Positions 49,408 through 56,652 of a stretch of 56,652 nt of DNA are shown here, piece after piece. Within the stretch, counting starts at the first letter, position 1. Each line of letters begins with the position of its first letter. The stretch is taken from contig JAKOVR010000054.1 of assembly GCA_029782025.1 (NCBI GenBank), positions 1-56,652 of the forward strand, given 5' to 3'. The position numbers were made by a program, and so were the translations under genes. The notes beneath the pieces were generated by a model. It worked only from the letters and a program-made list of their open reading frames with translations. It ran no database searches and had not been told where the DNA came from. Source of the DNA: Actinomycetes bacterium. GTDB lineage: Bacteria; Actinomycetota; Acidimicrobiia; Acidimicrobiales; Acidimicrobilacustridaceae.

Positions 49408-50388
49408 ATGACCGTCACCCATTCGAGGGCCTACCGGCGGGGGGTGCTCGCCACCACCGACTTCCCCCTCGAGGACGTCTCCGAGCAACTCGAGATGGAC
49501 GACGACACCATCGTCTGGGTCGACCTCTTCGCCCCGACCAAGGAGGAGCTCGACCTGCTCGCCCGCGAGCTCGGCCTCCACGAGCTCGCCGTGGAGGACG
49601 CCCTCGGCCCGCACCAGCGGCCCAAGCTCGACCACTACGACAGCCACCTGTTCCTCTCCTGCCACGCCGTGCGGGTGGCGGAGGACCGGGGGGCCCTCGA
49701 GACGGTGGAGGTCGATGCCTTCATCAACAAGCACTGGTTCATCACGGTCCACAAGGAGCCCGGCTTCGACATCGACGCTGTCGTCCAGCGGTGGGACCGC
49801 TCCCCCGATCTCCTCGTCCACGGTCCCAGCTTCCTCGTGTACGGGCTGCTCGACGTGATCGTCGACGGCTACTTCGACACGGTCCAGGCCTTCGACGAGT
49901 TCTACGACGAGATCAGCGAGGACCTCTTCTCCGAACAGCCTCTCGACCCGGCCCGCCAGCGCAACTGGTTCGAGATGCGCCGGGCCCTCGTCCAGTTCCA
50001 CCGACTCGCCGTGCCGATGCGGGAGGCGGTCAGCTCCCTGATGCGCCGCGAGCAGTCGGCGGTGGCCGAGGAGCTCTACCCGTACTTCCAGGACGTCTAC
50101 GACCACATCCTCCGGGTGAGCGAGTCCACCGACGCCCTGCGCGACCTGATCGCCACCATCGTCGAGACCAACATCAGCCTCCGCGACTTCCGGCAGAACC
50201 AGGTCATGAAGAAGGTCACGAGCTGGGCCGCCATCATCGCCGTCCCCACGCTCATCACCGGCTTCTACGGCATGAACGTGCCCTATCCCGGCTTCGCCGA
50301 GGTGTGGGGCGTCTGGGTGTTCTTCATCGCCACGTTCGCCATCTCCGGCAGCCTCTACCTCACGTTCAAGCGCAAGGACTGGCTCTGA
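49408..50388 (+). CDS. corA: CorA-family magnesium/cobalt transporter
   Basis: CorA is a pentameric channel that lets Mg2+ into the cell. The 326-residue product has the cytoplasmic alpha/beta funnel domain, the long stalk helix (about 195-275) and two C-terminal membrane helices with the selectivity motif Tyr287-Gly-Met-Asn290 at the outer mouth. It ends in a basic tail KRKDWL. The usual C-terminal position of all features indicates a complete protein. A GGAG box precedes ATG 49408. It is 31 nt after the glycosidase gene and may share its transcript. Confidence 0.94.
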   Translation: MTVTHSRAYRRGVLATTDFPLEDVSEQLEMDDDTIVWVDLFAPTKEELDLLARELGLHELAVEDALGPHQRPKLDHYDSHLFLSCHAVRVAEDRGALETVEVDAFINKHWFITVHKEPGFDIDAVVQRWDRSPDLLVHGPSFLVYGLLDVIVDGYFDTVQAFDEFYDEISEDLFSEQPLDPARQRNWFEMRRALVQFHRLAVPMREAVSSLMRREQSAVAEELYPYFQDVYDHILRVSESTDALRDLIATIVETNISLRDFRQNQVMKKVTSWAAIIAVPTLITGFYGMNVPYPGFAEVWGVWVFFIATFAISGSLYLTFKRKDWL

Positions 50389-50421
50389 CGCGACGGTGGC
50401 GCCGGTCGAGCCCGGCGGCGG

Positions 50422-51033
50422 TCAGGGGCGGGCCCAGTCGAGCAGGTCGAACCCGATCTCGGCGAGGGCCTCGGCCACGGCCCGCAGCGACAGGCCGATC
50501 ACGGTCTGCACGTTGCCCTCCACCCTCGCCACCAGGTAGCCGCCGGCGCCCTGGATGGCGTAGCCACCGGCCTTGTCGAGCGGTTCGCCGGTGGCCACGT
50601 ACCACTCGATCTCGGCCCCGGTGAGCGGGGCCATCGTGACCAGCGCGACGTCGGGACGGACCGCCTTCGCCGCGGGCGTCGCCGCCACCACCGTGGTGTG
50701 CACCTCGTGGGTGCGGCCCGCCAGCGCCCGGAGCATGCGGCGGGCGTCGTCGGCGTCGGCCGGCTTGCCCCACGGGGCGCCATCGACCACCACCGCGGTG
50801 TCGGCGGCCAGCACCACCCGGCCCGGACCGACCCGAGCCCGGGCCTTGTCGACCGCCACCCGGGCCACGTAGGCCTCGGGGGACTCCCCGGGGTGCCACC
50901 GCTCGTCGACGTCGGCCGGCTCGACCCGCACGGCGAGGCCGAGGCCGGCCAGGAGCTCGGCCCGGCGGGGCGACGCCGACGCCAGCACGAGAGCCGGCCG
51001 CTCGGCGCCGGCGGGGACGGGCCGGTCACCCAC
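50422..51033 (-). CDS. Maf-like nucleotide pyrophosphatase
   Basis: Maf proteins hydrolyse non-canonical or methylated nucleoside triphosphates, mainly dTTP/UTP-type and m7GTP. The 203-residue product has the N-terminal signature [13 protein letters not shown] (about 16-28), the loop [24 protein letters not shown], the catalytic strand [12 protein letters not shown] (Asp about 78) and the C-terminal [10 protein letters not shown] with [12 protein letters not shown] 51033 overlaps the dus stop by 8 nt, so the two are coupled. A single occurrence of GTGGGTGCG inside this gene is not part of a palindrome. Confidence 0.92.
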   Translation of the reverse strand: MGDRPVPAGAERPALVLASASPRRAELLAGLGLAVRVEPADVDERWHPGESPEAYVARVAVDKARARVGPGRVVLAADTAVVVDGAPWGKPADADDARRMLRALAGRTHEVHTTVVAATPAAKAVRPDVALVTMAPLTGAEIEWYVATGEPLDKAGGYAIQGAGGYLVARVEGNVQTVIGLSLRAVAEALAEIGFDLLDWARP

Positions 51034-52198
51034 CGGAGACCCGAGCCTCGGCCTCGACCCCGGGCGGCGTCGGATCGTCCCTCCGGTCGAGCCACCCGTC
51101 GGGCAGGGTCACCTCCTGCGGGCCTCGCTGGGTGCCCCGCGGCTGCTCGGGCACGCCGGGCAGCGGGGCCAGCGCCGGGTCCAGCCGGCCGAGGATCGCC
51201 TCGACCTCGGCCACCGTTTCGGTGAGGCCGAGGTCGCGCCGCACCGGGCTCCCGACCGGGTACCCGGTGAGGTACCAGCCGGTGTGCTTTCGGAAGTCGC
51301 GCACGGCCCGTCGCTCGCCGAGGAGGTCGGCCAGCGCCCGCAGGTGGTCCCGCATCACGTCGAGCACCTCGCCCAATACCGGCGGCGGAACCGGCGGGCG
51401 GCCGGCATACGCGGCGTCGAGGTCGCGGAACAGCCACGGGCGCCCCAGGCACCCCCGCCCGATCACCACCCCGTCGCACCCCGTCTCGGCCTGCATGGCC
51501 AGCGCGTCGGCGGCCCGCCAGATGTCGCCGTTGCCCAGCACCGGGATGGTCGTCACGGCCCGCTTGAGCGCGGCGATGGCCGACCAGTCGGCCCGCCCGC
51601 TGTAGAGCTGCGCTGCGGTGCGGCCGTGGAGGGCCACGGCGGCGCACCCCGCGTCCTCGGCGATCCGGCCGACGTCGAGGAAGGTCACGAGCCGCTCGTC
51701 GATCCCGATGCGGAACTTGGCCGTGACCGGCACGGCGCCGGCGTTGCGCACGGCGGCGTCGAGGAGCTCGGCCAGGAGCCGGGGGCGGGCGGTGAGGGCG
51801 CTCCCACCCCCGTTGCGGGTGATCTTGCGCACCGGGCAGCCGAGGTTGAGGTCGATGTGGTCGACCCGTCCCTCCTCGACCAGCCGGCGCACCGCCACCC
51901 CCATCGACGCGGGGTCGACGCCATACAGCTGGATCGAGCGCGGCGACTCGTCGGCGTCGAAGGCAGCCCGGGTCCAGGACCGCACGCCGCCCTCGGCCAG
52001 CCCGCGGGCGGTGATCATCTCGCTGACGAACAGCCCGCCGCCGTACCGCCGGCAGATGCGCCGGTAGGCCGGGTTGGTGATCCCGGCCATCGGGGCCAGC
52101 ACCACCGGCGGCGAGACCTCGATCGGGCCGATGCGCAACGGCGCCACCGGCCCGGCGGCGGGGCCGGCGAGGAGCGGAGCGGGGCCGGGCGCGGTCAC
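51026..52198 (-). CDS. dusB: tRNA-dihydrouridine synthase (DusB-like)
   Basis: A flavoenzyme that reduces specific uridines in tRNA to dihydrouridine. The 390-residue product has the FMN-binding (beta/alpha)8 barrel with [19 protein letters not shown] near residue 35, QLYGVDP, the catalytic Cys in [37 protein letters not shown] and the [27 protein letters not shown] phosphate-binding end. A helical C-terminal domain with [10 protein letters not shown] follows. An extra about 60 residues at the C-terminus are Pro/Arg/Glu-rich and variable. The start is uncertain: GTG 52198 gives the shortest good N-terminus, and TTG 52234 or GTG 52225 are alternatives. Confidence 0.9.
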   Translation of the reverse strand: MTAPGPAPLLAGPAAGPVAPLRIGPIEVSPPVVLAPMAGITNPAYRRICRRYGGGLFVSEMITARGLAEGGVRSWTRAAFDADESPRSIQLYGVDPASMGVAVRRLVEEGRVDHIDLNLGCPVRKITRNGGGSALTARPRLLAELLDAAVRNAGAVPVTAKFRIGIDERLVTFLDVGRIAEDAGCAAVALHGRTAAQLYSGRADWSAIAALKRAVTTIPVLGNGDIWRAADALAMQAETGCDGVVIGRGCLGRPWLFRDLDAAYAGRPPVPPPVLGEVLDVMRDHLRALADLLGERRAVRDFRKHTGWYLTGYPVGSPVRRDLGLTETVAEVEAILGRLDPALAPLPGVPEQPRGTQRGPQEVTLPDGWLDRRDDPTPPGVEAEARVSGG

Positions 52199-52302
52199 CG
52201 GCCCAGCGTGGTCCAGCACCGGCACCGCGAACAAGCACCGGCGCGACGGCGACCGGCGGGCGGACCGGCCGCGCCTGCCCCGCCGTCCCGACGGAACGGG
52301 CC

Positions 52303-52308
52303 TACTGT
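52303..52308 (+). promoter_or_regulatory. -10 box for leaderless transcript of Thr-rich membrane protein
   Basis: TACTGT lies 6 nt before GTG 52315. Confidence 0.45.
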
Positions 52309-52314
52309 TCGCCC

Positions 52315-53217
52315 GTGGCCGAACCGTCGCCGACCCCGCTCGCCGACGACGCCGACGCGCCCGACCACGAGCCCGACGACGCCGACGCGCCCGACCACGA
52401 ACCCGACGTCGCCCCCGTGGAGCCGGCGACCGGGGGCCGCCCCCGCGGTGAGGGGCCGTCGGTGGCCATGGCCCTCGCCGCCGCCCTGTCGGTGGGCATC
52501 ACCGCCGCCGCCGCCTTCCTCTCCAGCACCGACGGGCCCTCGACCGTCACGGCCGGACCGTCGACCTACCTCTCCCCGGCCGCCGCCGCCCGGCAGGGCG
52601 CCGGCGCACCGGCCGACGAGGAGTCGGCCTCGACCACCTCCACCGTCATCGTCAGCGCCACCGCTCAGACCTTCGCCGCCGGGCCGTTGCTGCCCACGAC
52701 CGAGCTGGCCGCCACCTCGTCCAGCACCACCTCGACCACCACCACCCCGACCTCGCTGCTGTCGGGACCGTCCACCACCCGCACCTCGTCCGCCTCCACC
52801 ACCACGACGGCGGCGCCCACCACGACCGTCGCCCCGCCGACGACCATCTCCCAACCGCTCACCATCTCGGTGTTCAACAAGATGACCTCGGGCATGGCCA
52901 TGGTGGAGGCGCCGCCCCGTGCGCTCCAGACGGTGGCCGTGAACCCCTGCTACCCCTTCGCCGGGTGCTCGACGCTGCCCGGCACGGCGTTCGCCACCGG
53001 CGCCTCGCTCGTCGCCGTGTGCCAGGTCGACCGGTCGGCGCAGCCGGGCGGGTTCGTCACCAACGGCGACGACGCCTCGCCGGCCGACGACGCCAACCCG
53101 GGCCTGGCCCGCTCGGCCCGCTGGTACGGCATCCGCTGGAACCAGGCCGTGGGCTTCCTCTCCGAGGTCTGGGTGATCGCCCCGCAGCGCGGCGGGCTCG
53201 GCCTGCCCCCCTGCTGA
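52315..53217 (+). CDS. Membrane-anchored Ser/Thr-rich protein of unknown function
   Basis: I do not recognise this 300-residue protein as a named family. It has an acidic N-terminus with a tandem ten-residue repeat (DDADAPDHEP twice), one membrane helix (about 45-65) and a long Thr/Ser/Ala/Pro-rich stretch (about 75-185), likely an extended wall-spanning, perhaps glycosylated, segment. A C-terminal domain of about 110 residues has four or more Cys (NPCYPFAGCSTLPG, VCQVD, LPPC) and Trp-rich RSARWYGIRWNQAVGFLSEVWV. That last part resembles an SH3-like extracellular domain. The start is set by TACTGT 6 nt upstream. Confidence 0.65.
   Translation: MAEPSPTPLADDADAPDHEPDDADAPDHEPDVAPVEPATGGRPRGEGPSVAMALAAALSVGITAAAAFLSSTDGPSTVTAGPSTYLSPAAAARQGAGAPADEESASTTSTVIVSATAQTFAAGPLLPTTELAATSSSTTSTTTTPTSLLSGPSTTRTSSASTTTTAAPTTTVAPPTTISQPLTISVFNKMTSGMAMVEAPPRALQTVAVNPCYPFAGCSTLPGTAFATGASLVAVCQVDRSAQPGGFVTNGDDASPADDANPGLARSARWYGIRWNQAVGFLSEVWVIAPQRGGLGLPPC
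52345..52404 (+). repeat. 30-bp tandem repeat x2
   Basis: Units at 52345-52374 and 52375-52404 differ by one base and encode DDADAPDHEP and its copy. Confidence 0.9.
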
Positions 53218-53222
53218 CGCCC

Positions 53223-53243
53223 CCCCGGCCGGCGGGGCCGGGG
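53223..53243. terminator. Bidirectional terminator hairpin between convergent genes
   Basis: CCCCGGCC (53223-53230), loop GGCGG and GGCCGGGG (53236-53243) fill the 26-bp gap between the Thr-rich protein and the convergent crotonase gene. Confidence 0.6.
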
Positions 53244-54176
53244 TCAGCGCCGGTCCGGTTCGGCGACGGCGTCGACCAGGCCCCAGGCCTGCGCCGTTGC
53301 CGCATCGAGGGCGGCGCCCGACAGCACGAGGTAGGCGGTGCGGTGCCGGCCGATCCGCCGCGGGATGCTCACCGTGCCGCCGGCCCCGGGGATGAGGCCG
53401 AAGGCGAGCTCGGGCAGGCGGATCACGGTGTCGGCCGTCGCCACCACCCGGCCAGCGAACGCCGGGATCTCGATGCCGGCGCCGACGCAGGCGCCGTGCA
53501 GGTGGGCGGTGACCCGTTCGGCGTGGGCGTGCACGCGCCGGCCCACCGAGCGGGCGACCCGGATGCGGTGGGCGGCGGCGGCGTCCCGCGCCGTGCCGAA
53601 CTCGTGGAGGTCGCCGCCGCTGGAGAACGACGGGCCGGCGCCGACCAACTGCACGTCGACGAGGTCGGGGTCGGCAGCCACCAGGTCGAAGGCCTCGCAC
53701 AGCGCGTCCCGCATCGGCGCGCTGAGGGCGTTGTGGACCTCGGGCCGGTCGAGGGTGATCACGAGCCGGCCGCCCTGGCGCTCGAGCCGGACGGGCTCGC
53801 CCACCGGGTCCGGCCGCGCCGGGGCGGCGGGGGCCCCCGCCGGGGCCCGGGTGGCCAGCCACCGCTCGAAGGCCTGTCCGTGCTGGAGCACCGAGTAGGC
53901 GAGCGACTCGACCACGATGGCCGCGGGTACGGCCAGGCGCTCGGTCGCCCGGAGGACCTGGACGAGCGCGACGGCCGCCGCCGGCGCGCCGTCGACGCCC
54001 GCCCGGACGGCGTCGAGTGGCGCCGCCACCCACGGCCGGGGCGGGTCGGGCGTGCCGGTGAGGAGCACGTCGCACTCCTCAGGGTCGACATCGGGAACGC
54101 TGTCGGCCCCGTCGGCCACGCCGATCACGACCTCGTCGGCCAGCACGACGCGCTCGAACCCGCTCCTGGGTGCCAT
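53244..54176 (-). CDS. Enoyl-CoA hydratase/isomerase family protein with N-terminal extension
   Basis: The 310-residue product has a crotonase core at about residues 130-310 (LVITLDRPEVHNALSAPMRDALCEAF, SFSSGGDLHEFG, HGACVGAGIEIPAFAGRVVATADT, LIPGAGGTVSIPRRIG), preceded by about 125 residues. The extension contains VALVQVLRATERLAVPAAIVVESLAYSVLQHGQAFERWLA, which reads like the closing helices of a crotonase placed in front. The core stops earlier than usual, so the protein may be rearranged. GxGG/oxyanion residues (SGGD, GAG) are present; the Glu pair of a true hydratase is not clear (AFAG region), so an isomerase or dehydratase role is also possible. Start ATG 54176 faces the CoA-transferase, with starts 23 bp apart. 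Confidence 0.82.
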   Translation of the reverse strand: MAPRSGFERVVLADEVVIGVADGADSVPDVDPEECDVLLTGTPDPPRPWVAAPLDAVRAGVDGAPAAAVALVQVLRATERLAVPAAIVVESLAYSVLQHGQAFERWLATRAPAGAPAAPARPDPVGEPVRLERQGGRLVITLDRPEVHNALSAPMRDALCEAFDLVAADPDLVDVQLVGAGPSFSSGGDLHEFGTARDAAAAHRIRVARSVGRRVHAHAERVTAHLHGACVGAGIEIPAFAGRVVATADTVIRLPELAFGLIPGAGGTVSIPRRIGRHRTAYLVLSGAALDAATAQAWGLVDAVAEPDRR

Positions 54177-54186
54177 CCCGGCAGAC

Positions 54187-54194
54187 CGTATACT
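54187..54194. promoter_or_regulatory. Overlapping divergent -10 boxes (shared GTATAC)
   Basis: TATACT on the plus strand (54189-54194) lies 5 nt before GTG 54200. On the minus strand, TATACG (54187-54192) lies 10 nt before ATG 54176. Both share the palindrome GTATAC, so two divergent genes are driven from one site. Confidence 0.5.
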
Positions 54195-54199
54195 CGGAC

Positions 54200-55222
54200 G
54201 TGCTCGCGCCGCCGGTGCTCCTGCCTCCCGCCGAGGCACTGGCCCGGATCCGGCTGGTGGCCGAACGTCTCCCCGTCGCCGTCGACGTGGTCGAGCTGCT
54301 CACCCTGCGGGCCGCCTGGCTCGGCCTCGGGAGCCGGGGCCGGATCTCCGTCGGCGGCTCCTGCCGGCTGCTCCCGGCCGCCGACGGCTGGGTCGCCGTC
54401 AGCCTGGCCCGGCCCGACGATGTCGCGGCCGTGCCGGCGGTGGTCGAGGCCCCGGTCGACCCCGACGATCCCTGGACGGCGCTGGCCGACTTCGCCCGAC
54501 CGCGGCCGGCGCGGGCCGTGGCCGACCGCTGTCAGCTGCTGGGCCTGCCCGGCGCCGTGCTGGCCGACCCGTCGGTCACCGCCGCCGACGCCGTCGCCGT
54601 GCACGCCCTCGGCGCAACCCGCCCGGCAGCGTCGCCGGGGCGCCGGGTCGTCGACCTGTCGGCGCTGTGGGCCGGCCCGCTCTGTGCCCGCCTCCTCGGG
54701 CAGGCCGGGATGGAGGTGATCAAGGTCGAACACCGGGGCCGGCCCGACGGCGCCCGGCGCGGGGAGCCCCGCTTCTACCAGTGGCTCCACCATGGCCATC
54801 GCAGCGTGGTCCTCGACTTTTACGACCCGGCCGGCCGCACCGCCCTCGACGAGCTGCTGGGATCGGCGGACGTGGTCATCGACGCATCGCGACCCCGGGC
54901 GCTGCGCCAGCTCGGGATCGATCCGGAACACCACCTGGCCACGCACCCGGGCACCACGTGGGTCTCGATCACCGGGTACGGGCGCCGGGGCGAGGCGGCC
55001 GACCGGGTCGCCTTCGGCGACGACGCGGCCGTGGCCGGCGGCCTCGTCGGGACGGACCACGACGGGCTCCCGGTGTTCTGCGGTGACGCCATCGCCGATC
55101 CGTTGGCCGGGCTCGTCGCCGCGGCCCACGTCCTGGCCGCGGTCGAGGCCGGGGGCGGCCGCCTCGTCGAGGTGGCGATGGCCCCGGTCGCCGCCGCCGT
55201 GGCCGGGGGCCATCCGTGCTGA
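54200..55222 (+). CDS. CoA-transferase family III (CaiB/BaiF), apparently circularly permuted
   Basis: The 340-residue product belongs to CoA-transferase family III, which moves CoA between acyl groups. The order of elements is unusual. Residues about 40-125 (SVGGSCRLLPAADGWVAVSLARPDDV...LLGLPGAVLADP) look like the C-terminal part of a standard enzyme. Residues about 150-340 (GRRVVDLSALWAGPLCARLLGQAG, MEVIKVEHRG, HRSVVLDFYDPAGR, WVSITGYGRRG, DRVAFGDDAAVAGGL, AAAHVLAAVEAGGGRLVEV) look like its N-terminal part. The Asp in FGDDAA is the probable catalytic residue. The protein is also shorter than typical (about 400). GTG 54200 is supported by the TATACT box. The following amidohydrolase gene overlaps by 7 nt. 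Confidence 0.85.
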   Translation: MLAPPVLLPPAEALARIRLVAERLPVAVDVVELLTLRAAWLGLGSRGRISVGGSCRLLPAADGWVAVSLARPDDVAAVPAVVEAPVDPDDPWTALADFARPRPARAVADRCQLLGLPGAVLADPSVTAADAVAVHALGATRPAASPGRRVVDLSALWAGPLCARLLGQAGMEVIKVEHRGRPDGARRGEPRFYQWLHHGHRSVVLDFYDPAGRTALDELLGSADVVIDASRPRALRQLGIDPEHHLATHPGTTWVSITGYGRRGEAADRVAFGDDAAVAGGLVGTDHDGLPVFCGDAIADPLAGLVAAAHVLAAVEAGGGRLVEVAMAPVAAAVAGGHPC

Positions 55223-56607
55223 TCGTCCGGGCCGGCGTGGCCCCCGGCCGCCAGGCCGACCTCCGCATCGAGGGCGGCACCGTCACGGCCGTCGCCCCGT
55301 CGCTCGCCCCGCGGGCGGGTGACGACGTGCTCGACGCCGCCGGTGCCGCCGTCGTCCCCGGCCTCCACGACCACCACGTCCACCTCCGGGCCCTCGCCGC
55401 GGCCGAGGCCTCGGTCGACCTCCACGGGGTCGGCGACGCCGACGACCTCGTGGCGCGCCTCCGCGACGCGCAGCACCGGCGGCGGCCGGGCACCTGGGTG
55501 CGGGTGGTGGGCTACCACGAGGCGATCGCCGGCCCCCTCGACCGGACCTGGCTCGATGCCGTGACCGTGACCGACACGCCGATCCGGGTGCAGCACCGCA
55601 GCGGCGCCGTGTGGGTCCTGAACTCGGCCGGGCTGGCTGCGGCCGGGGTCGACTCGACCGCGTCGAGCGACACCGTGCCCGGCGTCGATCCCGTCACGGG
55701 GTGGGTGTGGCGGGGTGACGAGGCGGTGCGCCACCGGTGGGCCGCCGACGCCGTGGACCTGGCGCCGGTCGGCGCGGCCGGCGCGGCCCTGGGGGTCACT
55801 GGCTTCACTGATGCCACGCCCGGTGCCGGCCCCGACCACGCCCTCGAGCTGGGCCGGGACCTCCGCGCCGCCGGTGTGCCCCAGACCCTGCACCTCATGG
55901 GCCCCGTCGGTGCCGCGGCCCCGGACGTCCCCCGCGCCCGGCTCGGCCCGGTCAAGGTCTTGCTCGATGACGACGACCTCCCGCCCTTCGACACGCTCGC
56001 CGCCACGGTGCGGGCCGCCCACGAGGAGGGGCGACCGGTCGCCGTCCACTGCGTCACCGACGTGCAGCTGGTGTTCGCCCTCGCCGCCCTCGACGCCGCC
56101 GGCGCCGTCCCCGGCGACCGCATCGAGCACGGCGCCGTGATCCCCCACGACCTGCTCCCCGACCTGGCCGACCTCCGAGTCACCGTCGTCACCCAGCCCA
56201 ACTTCGTGGCCGAGCGGGGTGACGACTACCGCCGCGACGTCCCGCCCGAGGACCACGAGGCGCTCTACCGCCTGGCGTCGCTCGACCGGGCCGGCGTCGG
56301 CGTGGCCGCCGGCACCGACGCCCCGTTCGGCCGGCCCGACCCGTGGGCCGCCATGGCCGCCGCCGTCGACCGTCGCACAGCCTCCGGCGAGCGGCTCGGC
56401 GCGGACGAGACGGTCGACGTGGCGAGGGCGCTCGCCCTCTTCCTCGGCCGGCCCGACGCCCCGGCCGTGCCCCGCATCCTCCTGCCCGGCACACCGGCCG
56501 ACATCGCCGTGCTCGCCGTCCCGTGGCCGGCCCTCGGGGCGGCGCTGCGGGACCGACCCGTGCGGGCCACGATCATCGCCGGCGAAGTCGTCCACCTCGC
56601 CGGGTAG
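55216..56607 (+). CDS. Amidohydrolase-superfamily metal-dependent hydrolase (YtcJ-like)
   Basis: The 463-residue product has the amidohydrolase arrangement: a small beta domain (residues 1-50), then a (beta/alpha)8 metal site with DHHVHL (about 55-60), a His in AVHCVTD, a later His in DRIEHGAVI and Asp in AAGTDAPFG. The C-terminal part returns to the beta domain with GTPADIAVLA. The closest family type is YtcJ (amide or carbamate hydrolysis), but the substrate is unknown. GTG 55216 overlaps the CoA-transferase stop by 7 nt, so both are in one operon, possibly with a degradative role together with the divergent crotonase. Palindromic copy E begins 7 nt after its stop. Confidence 0.88.
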   Translation: MLIVRAGVAPGRQADLRIEGGTVTAVAPSLAPRAGDDVLDAAGAAVVPGLHDHHVHLRALAAAEASVDLHGVGDADDLVARLRDAQHRRRPGTWVRVVGYHEAIAGPLDRTWLDAVTVTDTPIRVQHRSGAVWVLNSAGLAAAGVDSTASSDTVPGVDPVTGWVWRGDEAVRHRWAADAVDLAPVGAAGAALGVTGFTDATPGAGPDHALELGRDLRAAGVPQTLHLMGPVGAAAPDVPRARLGPVKVLLDDDDLPPFDTLAATVRAAHEEGRPVAVHCVTDVQLVFALAALDAAGAVPGDRIEHGAVIPHDLLPDLADLRVTVVTQPNFVAERGDDYRRDVPPEDHEALYRLASLDRAGVGVAAGTDAPFGRPDPWAAMAAAVDRRTASGERLGADETVDVARALALFLGRPDAPAVPRILLPGTPADIAVLAVPWPALGAALRDRPVRATIIAGEVVHLAG

Positions 56608-56614
56608 CGACCGT

Positions 56615-56652
56615 CCCGTGGGTGCGATTTGTTCGCGAACGCGAACAATTCG
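56615..56652. repeat. Palindromic 3'-end repeat, copy E (cut by window edge)
   Basis: CCCGTGGGTGCGATTTG (56615-56631) is followed by the inner palindrome TTCGCGAACGCGAA and the start of the right arm CAATTCG, where the window ends. It lacks one base match in the arms (T.T). The reverse complement of this end is nearly identical to copy A at the start. Confidence 0.88.

Noticed and set aside
50706..50714. Extra GTGGGTGCG copy inside the maf gene
   Set aside because: It is a single 9-mer without an inverted partner and within coding sequence, so it is probably chance.

Overview
The window is about 56.7 kb of very GC-rich DNA with tightly packed genes, frequent 1-8 bp stop/start overlaps, many GTG starts and no rRNA. 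The gene content (mreBCD-mrdA-rodA, tig-clpP-clpX-folC-ndk, TgpA/DUF58/MoxR operons, GtrA and family-39 mannosyltransferases, DUF5666 protein, YHYH protein) fits a high-GC actinobacterium. I think the class Acidimicrobiia (Iamia/Ilumatobacter-like) is most likely, but that is an inference from gene content and order, not a database match.

Layout. 1-5.6 kb: the rod-shape and cell-wall elongation operon on the minus strand (mreB, mreC, mreD, PBP2, rodA). 5.9-11.2 kb: ndk, folC, clpX, a single clpP and tig, all minus. 11.3-15.2 kb: a SET-domain protein, an OmpR-type two-component pair and a secreted YHYH protein. 15.3-18.1 kb: tRNA-Pro, a large membrane kinase/LPG-synthase-like protein and tRNA-Gly. 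18.08-20.39 kb: a very small (2.27 kb) integrated element in the 3' end of tRNA-Gly, bounded by 42-bp direct repeats. It carries a HEPN/Abi-like gene, an N-terminally short tyrosine integrase and one small protein. 20.4-24.9 kb: GNAT enzyme, glycosyltransferase, ECF sigma factor with a membrane-anchored partner, and an aldo/keto reductase. 24.9-35.5 kb: two MoxR-DUF58-membrane protein operons, one with a transglutaminase (TgpA) and one without, flanking a sulfatase and a FabF-like ketosynthase. 35.6-44.2 kb: a divergent envelope-glycosylation locus (two GT39 enzymes, GtrA, OmpR-type two-component system, DUF5666 protein). 44.3-50.4 kb: NarL-type two-component pair, secreted lipase, secreted GH5 glycosidase and CorA. 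50.4-56.6 kb: Maf, Dus, a Thr-rich membrane protein, a crotonase, a permuted CoA-transferase and a YtcJ-like amidohydrolase.

Two signals cut across the whole window. First, a family of near-perfect palindromes with a conserved GTGGGTGCG outer arm sits just after stop codons at five places. Two of them form the very ends of the window, which suggests the sequence is a contig broken at these repeats. They act most plausibly as bidirectional terminators, but the conserved sequence goes beyond what a terminator needs. Second, eleven genes have a TANNNT box 5-8 nt before their GTG/ATG, the signature of leaderless transcripts. I used this box to choose several starts.

The best candidate for an undescribed system is the miniature tRNA-Gly element, with paired TTGCGCGCG motifs 11 bp apart near both ends. 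The palindrome family is a close second.
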